Source: a bacterium
GTDB taxonomy: Bacteria; JAHJDO01
Direction: 5' to 3'
Assembly (NCBI GenBank): GCA_030671985.1
Contig: DAOVHI010000050.1
Location: 1 to 9,120, forward strand
Length of the DNA: 9,120 nt
Shown: positions 1 to 5,561 of the stretch, piece by piece
Layout: each line of letters starts with the position of its first letter
Position numbering within the stretch: position 1 is the first letter of the stretch
Program-made: the position numbers and the translations under genes
Notes under the pieces: generated by a model
Seen by the model: the letters and a program-made list of their open reading frames with translations, nothing else
Databases searched by the model: none
Told to the model about the DNA's origin: nothing

Positions 1-492
1 AAGCAGAAATAGGATACAAGATAGAACGAGATAGTTTTTACTGCGAGTTCGAAATACTGCACAGAAGCAAAAGATAAACAGAATGCCTATTGCATAATTT
101 CTGCTTATGACGGCATATTCATAGAGAGGAAAGTAACCAAAAGCAAATAATGTCTTTTGTAATTTTGTAAATGGCGAAAATCTTGCAAAAATATATATTG
201 TTGTTGCAGCTAATAGTAAGTGAAAGAATTGCATTGCAATTGGCTGACTTGTGAATCTGCTGATAAAGTAAAGACACACATGCCACAACGCAGGATGCCC
301 TTCATATCTCATATTATCAAACAGATTCATAACGGAGACACTATCACTTGCAATAAGCCATGCTTGTAATTCGTCCCGCCACATTTCGTGCGTTAGAATA
401 TTTAGAAGTCCGATACATAAAAAGCCTAGAACCAACAGCCATATAAAAGCAGAATTATTGCTTAAAAGTGAGTTGCGTGCTTTTGCGGTCAT
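1..492 (-). CDS. GT-C family membrane glycosyltransferase, N-terminal part (cut by window edge)
   Basis: The minus strand is open from an ATG at 492 to the left edge, giving 164 residues with no stop, so the gene continues outside the window. Residues about 16-33 form a first membrane segment, and further hydrophobic segments lie at about 70-80, 84-104, 113-126 and 134-147. After the first segment comes EMWRDELQAW (36-45), which places an Asp-Glu pair (D40, E41) where GT-C enzymes (PMT, ArnT and relatives) carry their catalytic or metal-binding acidic residues on the outer loop. YEGHPALWH (63-71) and SRNYAIG (130-136) also match the GHP and SRN motifs of such proteins. Family knowledge suggests a polytopic inner-membrane enzyme that moves a sugar from a polyprenyl-phosphate carrier on the periplasmic side; donor and acceptor cannot be told. 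No Shine-Dalgarno precedes the start. It is divergent from the gene at 637-1290. Confidence 0.8.
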   Translation of the reverse strand, partial: MTAKARNSLLSNNSAFIWLLVLGFLCIGLLNILTHEMWRDELQAWLIASDSVSVMNLFDNMRYEGHPALWHVCLYFISRFTSQPIAMQFFHLLLAATTIYIFARFSPFTKLQKTLFAFGYFPLYEYAVISRNYAIGILFIFCFCAVFRTRSKNYLVLSCILFLL

Positions 493-498
493 TTGTTT

Positions 499-527
499 AT
501 TATATCTTGGGAGGAGAAGGAAAGCAA
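499..527 (-). promoter_or_regulatory. sigma-70-like promoter for the GT-C gene
   Basis: Read on the minus strand, TTGCTT (527-522) is followed after exactly 17 bases by TATAAT (504-499). Only six bases (493-498) separate the -10 box from the ATG at 492. Transcription would therefore begin at or next to the start codon, giving a leaderless message, which fits the lack of any Shine-Dalgarno there. The assignment rests on motif and spacing only. Confidence 0.5.
507..518 (+). repeat. 12-base direct repeat TTGGGAGGAGAA, copy 1
   Basis: TTGGGAGGAGAA occurs here and again at 622-633, where it contains the ribosome binding site of the plus-strand gene at 637. At this first copy no start codon follows at a usable distance: the next ATG is at 536 and opens only 23 codons. 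It also sits within the spacer of the minus-strand promoter. It may be a leftover of a duplication or pure chance. Confidence 0.4.
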
Positions 528-543
528 ACCTGAAGATGATTCC

Positions 544-557
544 GAAGTTACAACTTC
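544..557. promoter_or_regulatory. candidate operator palindrome between divergent promoters
   Basis: GAAGTT-AC-AACTTC is a perfect 6-base inverted repeat around a 2-base centre. Its centre (550.5) is almost the exact midpoint between the two facing -35 boxes (522-527 minus strand, 573-578 plus strand). That is a suitable position for a dimeric regulator acting on both promoters. No regulator gene is visible in the window, and a palindrome of this size can arise by chance. Confidence 0.35.
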
Positions 558-572
558 TGCGCTCGTTTCAGA

Positions 573-602
573 TTGACAATAAGAGAATATTTAATATATA
601 CT
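573..602 (+). promoter_or_regulatory. sigma-70-like promoter for the exported protein gene
   Basis: A consensus -35 box TTGACA (573-578) is followed after 18 bases by TATACT (597-602), which matches five of six bases of the -10 consensus. An alternative -10, TATATA at 595-600, gives a 16-base spacer. The expected start near 609 gives a short AT-rich leader of about 28 bases before the ATG at 637. Confidence 0.6.
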
Positions 603-623
603 TGTAATTATATATAACCAATT

Positions 624-631
624 GGGAGGAG
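624..631 (+). promoter_or_regulatory. strong ribosome binding site that fixes the start at 637
   Basis: GGGAGGAG lies five bases before the ATG at 637. It decides the start: an upstream in-frame TTG at 622 would place the Shine-Dalgarno inside the coding region and is rejected. This is the strongest ribosome binding site in the window and suggests high translation of the exported protein. Confidence 0.8.
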
Positions 632-636
632 AAAAA

Positions 637-1290
637 ATGAGATCTTTATCTAGAGCTGGGTTGGGGTTGGTGCTGGCTGGTGTGTGTTTTAGTTTAGTAT
701 ATGCGGGCGGACTTCCCAAAAAACCGTCCCAGCCGCAGGAGAAAAAACAGGCAGAACAGGTCATTGAGGAGGTAGATGTAATAGAGGTTCGGGAGACTAC
801 AATAATAATAGAAGAAGCCACAACATGGATAGGAACAGAAAGTGTTTGGTCATTTAGAAACAAGATGCCGAGAACCAAAATTTACTCAAGATTTGAACCT
901 TCTGAGGATAAATATTATCTTATTGGAATTAGCAAAATAGATCTAAAAGGATCAAATCCATATAAACGAAGAGACAGAAGAAATGTTCAATATCTTGAGT
1001 ACGATGCGCAAATCGCGGCTAAATATTTAGATAATAGTCTGACGCTTAGAGGCGGTATCATAAATTCAGGAGCAGGGCTTGGAGTAGATTATATGCTTCC
1101 TGACGGGAGAACCAGTATTACGGTTGAAGGACACAGCGCTGTTTACAGTTCCCCGTTCTTTCTTAGGACAAACCTGAGTTATAAGCTCTGTGAAGATAGT
1201 GACTGCTACCTGATTGCCGGCGTAGAAGACATGCTGGATAAGCCCTCAATTATAGCAGGTGTAAAAATAGAGTTTGGTTTAGCAAGATAA
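637..1290 (+). CDS. exported protein resembling the C-terminal barrel-like domain of MlaD/MCE proteins
   Basis: A 217-residue protein. Residues 1-23 are a clear signal peptide: Arg residues, a hydrophobic core rich in Leu, Val and Gly, then VYA before the likely cleavage site at A23-G24. A charged Pro/Lys/Gln/Glu linker follows (about 26-61). From about 80 to the end the protein alternates short beta-strand-like stretches: DKYYLIGISKID (91-102), SLTLRGGIINSGAGLGVDYM (134-153), YLIAGVEDMLD (191-201) and GVKIEFG (208-214). This order resembles the tail found after the MCE domain in MlaD-like proteins of several phyla (YYL-G, then RGG-I-S--G-G-DY, then AGV-D). No MCE domain is present, so it is a stand-alone tail. 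Cys185 and Cys190 could form a disulfide. Periplasmic or outer-membrane placement is likely; the function is unknown, and the family link is by eye. It has its own promoter and converges on the glycan operon. Confidence 0.75.
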   Translation: MRSLSRAGLGLVLAGVCFSLVYAGGLPKKPSQPQEKKQAEQVIEEVDVIEVRETTIIIEEATTWIGTESVWSFRNKMPRTKIYSRFEPSEDKYYLIGISKIDLKGSNPYKRRDRRNVQYLEYDAQIAAKYLDNSLTLRGGIINSGAGLGVDYMLPDGRTSITVEGHSAVYSSPFFLRTNLSYKLCEDSDCYLIAGVEDMLDKPSIIAGVKIEFGLAR

Positions 1291-1296
1291 GGCAAA

Positions 1297-2418
1297 CTAG
1301 TTTCTATTTTCAGTCAGTTCAGAATATATGTTGCGGAATCTCTGCGTGATAATTTCTTTGTTTAATTGTCCTGCGATACCCTCAATAGTACTTTTGCTAA
1401 CTCTTCTGTCTTCATCCAGCAATTTTATTATCGCGTTTGTAAGAGCCTCCGGAGTGTCTTCTCGTATAACGGTAACATTTTCAGAATATTGGCTGGCAAG
1501 TTCAACGCCTCCCGGATTATTAGTTGTAATGACAGGCGTTCCGCATGACAGAGACTCCAATATTACATTTGGTCTGGCATCAAGTTGTGACGCTAATATG
1601 AAAATATCTGAAGAAGCATAAAAATCTACTAATGATTCGTGACTTTTAAAACCTGCAAACACTACGTTCTTTTCCAAACGAAGGGTTGCAACCAGTTCTT
1701 GCAATTCTTTAAATAAAGGACCTTCTCCTGTTAACACTAACTTTAGACTATGATATTTTTTGAGAACATCAGGTAAACTTCTTATTAGAAGTTCGTGTCC
1801 GTATATGGGTATCAGCCCCTTAACATTCAATAATATTTTATCGGTATTAAATTTTTCTTTTAAAAAGTTTGAGCGTTTTCCTCTTTGTGATATAAAAAAA
1901 TCACTGACTATATAAGGCATTACATCGCTCTTAACTCCCGTATCCCTTAACAGTTTATCCCGAAGACAGTCACTAACACATATAACTTTATCAACATTGC
2001 GAACAATTCTTTTATAAAAATTAAAAAAACTTTTTTCATAGTACCATACGTCTGTTCCGTGGAAGTGAAGGATAATAGGTTTTCTAAAAATCTTCCCTAC
2101 AATAAATCCTGCAATTGTTAAGTCTGTATATCCATTAATATGTATAATATCTGCCCTGTGTAATTTCAACATCATCGATTTAAAAATATTCAACAAAGCA
2201 AGAAGACGGTACCATTTATCTTGCATCCAGTTTGTCTGTTTTATAATGTATATCTTAGCACTTTTATTTATTTTATTTAGTCTGTATTGCGGAAGCATGT
2301 CAAAAGTAAATATGCTGACTTCATAGCCCCTTTTAATCAATTCAGAAGTCAAGTCATTGCACATACTGCCGATGCCGCTGGGATTAAATATATGAGGTGT
2401 TATGATGGCGATTTTCAT
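1297..2418 (-). CDS. GT4-type glycosyltransferase (GT-B fold)
   Basis: A 373-residue protein of normal GT4 length. The N-terminal Rossmann half opens with MKIAIITPHIFNPSGIGSM, the usual acceptor-side start with a Gly loop, and contains HFHGTDVW (118-125), the HG-D motif of GT4 enzymes. The C-terminal donor-binding half has LTGEGPLFKEL (229-239), FAGFKSHESLVDFYASSDIF (254-273) and the end motif DARPNVILESLSCGTPVI (280-297). In the EX7E motif the first Glu is replaced by Asp (D280, with E288 kept). It should transfer a sugar from a nucleotide-sugar donor with retention, at the cytoplasmic membrane face. The start ATG overlaps the preceding gene's stop by four bases (ATGA), so translation is probably coupled. 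This is the last gene of the operon; its stop is six bases from the stop of the convergent gene. The sugar specificity is unknown. Confidence 0.9.
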   Translation of the reverse strand: MKIAIITPHIFNPSGIGSMCNDLTSELIKRGYEVSIFTFDMLPQYRLNKINKSAKIYIIKQTNWMQDKWYRLLALLNIFKSMMLKLHRADIIHINGYTDLTIAGFIVGKIFRKPIILHFHGTDVWYYEKSFFNFYKRIVRNVDKVICVSDCLRDKLLRDTGVKSDVMPYIVSDFFISQRGKRSNFLKEKFNTDKILLNVKGLIPIYGHELLIRSLPDVLKKYHSLKLVLTGEGPLFKELQELVATLRLEKNVVFAGFKSHESLVDFYASSDIFILASQLDARPNVILESLSCGTPVITTNNPGGVELASQYSENVTVIREDTPEALTNAIIKLLDEDRRVSKSTIEGIAGQLNKEIITQRFRNIYSELTENRN

Positions 2419-3467
2419 ATAGTTGAGACGTCCAAATATCCGTTTTTTTTACATATATCGCATATCGTACGAATCTTACGCTTGCTTTTGCCTGAAATTG
2501 AACTTCTTGCGCTTCTATAATATTTGTTGTTCCATATTTGCATAAATGTGCTTTTTTGAATACTTCCAAAGCTATATTTATCGCCATATACCGCACAGCA
2601 CGGAAACACCTCACCGCTTGGGCTTATTACGGATGTTCTCCATAATCTGTCACAAGAATTTTGCCTAATTCTTGACTTGCTTTGAATATCATATCCCGAG
2701 TATTTCTCATTTTCTTCAGGAAGCCAATCTTTAAATTCTTCAATTCTGTGCCTTACATCTCTTGTAATCTCCCCACCCATATCCAAATGAAGAGTGGACA
2801 CTAAGATTGAATCAAAGCCTCTGCTTTTGTGTGTTCTCAGAGCCTCTTCTACCCCCTTCTCGTTATATCTGGTTACAAGATATCTCCATATGAGAGTTGG
2901 AGTTTTACTGTTTTTCTTTCGTTTTTCTTTTGCTATCAGTCCCACATTTTTCATTACTTTTTTAAAATCTCCGCCTATGTTATATTTTTCGTACTCTTTT
3001 TCAGTTGATCCTGCGGCTGAAACTATTAGTTCGTTCAACCCGCTGTCTACTATATCCGGAACATAAGAGTCTGTATCAAAACTCAAATTAGAACTTATAT
3101 CCACTTTCACCCCGGCACCAACAGCATATTTTATCATCTTAAGAAGCTCTTTGTTAAGAAACGGCTCTCCCCAATTATACAAATCTATCTTATATAAATA
3201 TTTTCCGACCTCATCCATGATTTTTTTCAACATATCAAAACGCATAAAATTCTTTTCTGTCATTTTATCCTTCCTTCCTGTAGGGCAAAGAGGACATTGT
3301 AGATTACATACGTTGACAGGATCTATTGATAGAGAAGTTGGAAATCCGTACACTTTTGAATTATGCAAAAAATTTGTCTGTACATAAATCGCAAGAAAAT
3401 TAATTAATTTTACAAGTGTCTTTCTCTCATCCTTTAAATCAGCATATATTGTCTTAAAAAAATTCAT
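2415..3467 (-). CDS. radical SAM/SPASM domain protein
   Basis: A 350-residue protein. The radical SAM core begins near residue 44 and carries CNLQCPLC (C54, C58, C61), the CX3CX2C motif that binds the SAM-reactive 4Fe-4S cluster. NWGEP (98-102) corresponds to the GGEP-type SAM-contact motif, and VDISSNLSF (122-130) follows it. A short C-terminal SPASM-type region holds C272, the pair C290-C291 in GEVFPCC, a Gly in FGSI (300-303), IWNN (311-314) and C336-C339, which would hold an auxiliary cluster. Relatives in polysaccharide loci are common but mostly uncharacterised; known SPASM enzymes modify peptides or act as dehydrogenases on small molecules. There is no peptide-precursor gene beside it, so a sugar or lipid-linked substrate is more likely (inference). 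It starts 16 bases after the preceding gene with a good Shine-Dalgarno and overlaps the next gene by four bases. Confidence 0.88.
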   Translation of the reverse strand: MNFFKTIYADLKDERKTLVKLINFLAIYVQTNFLHNSKVYGFPTSLSIDPVNVCNLQCPLCPTGRKDKMTEKNFMRFDMLKKIMDEVGKYLYKIDLYNWGEPFLNKELLKMIKYAVGAGVKVDISSNLSFDTDSYVPDIVDSGLNELIVSAAGSTEKEYEKYNIGGDFKKVMKNVGLIAKEKRKKNSKTPTLIWRYLVTRYNEKGVEEALRTHKSRGFDSILVSTLHLDMGGEITRDVRHRIEEFKDWLPEENEKYSGYDIQSKSRIRQNSCDRLWRTSVISPSGEVFPCCAVYGDKYSFGSIQKSTFMQIWNNKYYRSARSSISGKSKRKIRTICDICKKNGYLDVSTI

Positions 3468-3474
3468 TTTTAAA

Positions 3475-3478
3475 CTCC
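3475..3478 (-). promoter_or_regulatory. ribosome binding site of the radical SAM/SPASM gene
   Basis: GGAG on the minus strand lies seven bases before the ATG at 3467. It sits inside the operon's only true intergenic gap, 3468-3483. Most other starts in the operon have weak or no Shine-Dalgarno, so this gene can probably be initiated independently of its upstream neighbour. Confidence 0.65.
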
Positions 3479-3483
3479 ATTTC

Positions 3484-4923
3484 CTAGCTCTTCCAATATC
3501 GATATATCCTGTACAATCTTTTTGGATGCTTTAGAAGAATAGACGCTAATAGACGTAACGCCTTAATTGTCCGAAACAGATTATATCTTATATAGTTAAC
3601 ATTGTTGTTCGGCATCACTATGTTGACTTGTATATCATTTAACATATCCACTAACTTATTACTGGACATATTTGTAAAATTCTGCTCCGTATTATCATTA
3701 ATATATATGTCCCAATCCCTTAAAATCATTTTTTTGCTCTCCAGTTCCTCAAATACGCTCGTCGCAGGAAGCGGAATGAGCTTATATACTGAGATATGGT
3801 TTGGTTTCACAGCACGCAAAAACTTCATGCTTTCCTTAATGTCCTGTTCTGTCTCTCCTATAGTGCCGACTATTATATTAGCAAGAAAACGAATACCGGC
3901 CTGTTTAGTCAATCTGGCAGCTCTATAATTTTGTTCCACGGTTGTTTTTTTATTTAGTTTGTCCAATACTCTCTGTGAACCTGACTCAAATCCATACTCA
4001 ACCTGTACACAACCCGCTCTTTTCATCATTTTTAACAATTCTTCTGTAACGCTGCTAACCCTAACATTAGCACACCACTTAAGTTTTTTATGTAGATTTT
4101 TCTCCATCATTAATTCCATGATCTTATGCGCTCTCTCCTTATTGCTGAAGAACATATCATCTGAAAAATAAACACCTTCTACTTTATAATCCGTAACAAG
4201 TTGTTCAAGCTCCGATATAACACGCTCCGGAGAGTGATATCTTACTTTTTTACCAAAAACTGCGCTTCCTGCACAAAATGCGCATTTAAAAGGACACCCC
4301 CTTGTTGTTATTACTGAAGTTGCTTTTAATTGATAGCCTCTCATAATATTGGACGCTCTTTGAGTATAATATTCCATATTGAGTAAGTGCCTTGCAGGTG
4401 GCGGCGATAAATCAAGATTTTCGATAGGAGCCCTATCGGGATTTGAGATTATCTTATCATTATCTCTGTAAGATATCCCTTTTATTTTATTGAGTGGGTA
4501 TCCGTCTGCTATTTCAGACATTATATATTCCCCTTCTCCTTTAACAGCAATGTCTATTGACTCACACTCCGCGAGAGTCTCCTTTGGAAACATAGATGCA
4601 TGATTTCCGCCAAGAACAATCCTATTATCAGGGAAAAGTTTTCTTACCAATATTGATGTGCGATATGCCGGCTTTATCAATGCGGTTGTTGCCGTAATAC
4701 CAACAATATCCGGCTTTATTTCTTTTAACAGACATATCTCTTCGTCTATTGTCTTCTGAATGTTATTTTTATGTTTATGGAATATTATTTCTTCATCTAT
4801 AAGATGTACAGTATGCCCTTTTTTTTCGAGAGTAGCTCCGATATATGCAATGCCCAAAGGAGGCCATATTCCATTTCCCCATTTTGGATTTTCACTTGTG
4901 GGATATATTAAAGAAATATTCAT
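3484..4923 (-). CDS. B12-binding-type radical SAM enzyme (class B methyltransferase-like)
   Basis: A 479-residue protein from the ATG at 4923. Residues 1 to about 140 form the Rossmann-like B12-binding domain: MNISLIYPT, WPPLGIAYIGATLEKKGHTV (20-39), KPDIVGITATT (70-80), LGGNHASMFPKETL (104-117) and VKGEGE (128-133). No DXHXXG motif is present, as is usual in this class. The radical SAM core (about 200-390) has TRGCPFKCAFC (207-217; C210, C214, C217), VEYGFESGSQRVL (308-320) and ANIIVGTIGET (348-358). A basic tail of about 90 residues ends the protein. Known members methylate unactivated carbon or phosphorus, or build rings (BchE, HpnP, Fom3); the substrate here is probably a sugar, lipid carrier or glycan (inference). 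The start at 4923 makes an ATGA overlap with the upstream stop and gives a typical N-terminus; an in-frame ATG at 4938 would add five residues. Neither has a Shine-Dalgarno. Confidence 0.9.
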   Translation of the reverse strand: MNISLIYPTSENPKWGNGIWPPLGIAYIGATLEKKGHTVHLIDEEIIFHKHKNNIQKTIDEEICLLKEIKPDIVGITATTALIKPAYRTSILVRKLFPDNRIVLGGNHASMFPKETLAECESIDIAVKGEGEYIMSEIADGYPLNKIKGISYRDNDKIISNPDRAPIENLDLSPPPARHLLNMEYYTQRASNIMRGYQLKATSVITTRGCPFKCAFCAGSAVFGKKVRYHSPERVISELEQLVTDYKVEGVYFSDDMFFSNKERAHKIMELMMEKNLHKKLKWCANVRVSSVTEELLKMMKRAGCVQVEYGFESGSQRVLDKLNKKTTVEQNYRAARLTKQAGIRFLANIIVGTIGETEQDIKESMKFLRAVKPNHISVYKLIPLPATSVFEELESKKMILRDWDIYINDNTEQNFTNMSSNKLVDMLNDIQVNIVMPNNNVNYIRYNLFRTIKALRLLASILLKHPKRLYRIYRYWKS

Positions 4924-5561
4924 TTGTTTTTTTGACATATTAGATTGAGATAAGTATGTGCCCAGGATTGCCTTAATTCGTGAATGAATCTACCAGCAAT
5001 TCTTAGAATTATATTAATTATACCTTTTTCATAAATATTAGGAATAATTGCAGGAAGTATTTTTATATTTGAATAGAATTTTCTCGTGTTGCGTACTGAC
5101 AAAAGAAAAGTATTTTCAAGTATTGTTAGGTTATTGTCCTGCATATATCTTTTATAGAAATCAGGATTTAATCTATAAAAATCACATGGATATTCATGCA
5201 AATTCCAAACTAAGGGAGTTACAATTATTAAATACCCATCTTCCTTTAATAGATGCCTCATATTATCCAAAGCTTTTTTGGGTTCGTATAAGTGCTCAAG
5301 AACATTCATGCAGATTATCAAATCAAATTGTTGTTGATTTAATCTTTCTTTTATAATTTTTATATCGTCCGTAATATCACAAACCAAATCCACATCTGGT
5401 CCATTTTCAATATCTATTCCCAAATAGTTGAGCCCTTTCTTCTCTATGAATTCCTTGCAATTACCATTAAAATTATAACTTCCAACTTCAAGGACGTTAT
5501 GAACATCTTCTAATCTGCCATAATGCTTTTCAAGGTAATCTAAATTTACTTTATCGCACAT
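4920..5561 (-). CDS. class I SAM-dependent methyltransferase
   Basis: A 213-residue protein from the ATG at 5561. The Rossmann-type core shows motif I as VLEVGSYNFNG (23-33), the acidic end of the second strand as YLGIDIENGPDVD (46-58), a DIT motif (62-64), and motif IV with the helix after it as FDLIICMNVLEHLYEPKKAL (79-98), followed by LLKEDGYLIIVTP (104-116). This is the Methyltransf_11/25 pattern of small-molecule methyltransferases. HEYPCDFYRLNP (122-133) resembles a segment often seen in glycan-locus relatives. O- or N-methylation of a sugar is the likely role; the acceptor is unknown. A TTG at 5594 could start 11 residues earlier, but only the ATG at 5561 has a Shine-Dalgarno-like AGGGG. 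That start lies 11 bases inside the upstream gene's end. The stop overlaps the next gene by four bases. The gene looks more AT-rich than its neighbours. Confidence 0.87.
   Translation of the reverse strand: MCDKVNLDYLEKHYGRLEDVHNVLEVGSYNFNGNCKEFIEKKGLNYLGIDIENGPDVDLVCDITDDIKIIKERLNQQQFDLIICMNVLEHLYEPKKALDNMRHLLKEDGYLIIVTPLVWNLHEYPCDFYRLNPDFYKRYMQDNNLTILENTFLLSVRNTRKFYSNIKILPAIIPNIYEKGIINIILRIAGRFIHELRQSWAHTYLNLICQKNK
4926..4932 (-). other. possible -1 frameshift heptamer A_AAA_AAC at the gene junction
   Basis: In the methyltransferase reading frame the last codons are CAA AAA AAC AAA TGA, so A_AAA_AAC stands in the correct X_XXY_YYZ phase one codon before the stop. A -1 slip enters exactly the frame of the next gene (CAA ATG AAT and on), giving a methyltransferase-radical SAM fusion. 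No clear stimulatory stem-loop or Shine-Dalgarno is seen nearby, and A-runs are common in such AT-rich DNA. Confidence 0.25.

Noticed and set aside
536-607. Small plus-strand frame of 23 codons in the divergent intergenic region
   Set aside because: The GGGAGGAG upstream ends about 20 bases before its ATG, too far to serve it, and the frame overlaps the -35 and -10 boxes of the next gene.
622-636. TTG at 622 as start of the exported protein
   Set aside because: It would put the Shine-Dalgarno GGGAGGAG inside the coding sequence; the ATG at 637 is correctly spaced and begins a proper signal peptide.
591-878. Minus-strand open frame of 95 codons opposite the exported protein gene
   Set aside because: It lies wholly on the antisense of the promoter and 5' half of a gene with a clear signal peptide and strong ribosome binding site; its own translation is low-complexity Ser/Ile-rich with no recognisable motif.
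1294-1303. AAACTAGTTT palindrome at the convergent gene ends as a terminator
   Set aside because: A perfect palindrome with no loop and an AT-rich stem would not make a stable hairpin, and no proper T-tract follows it. No terminator is called in this 6-base gap.
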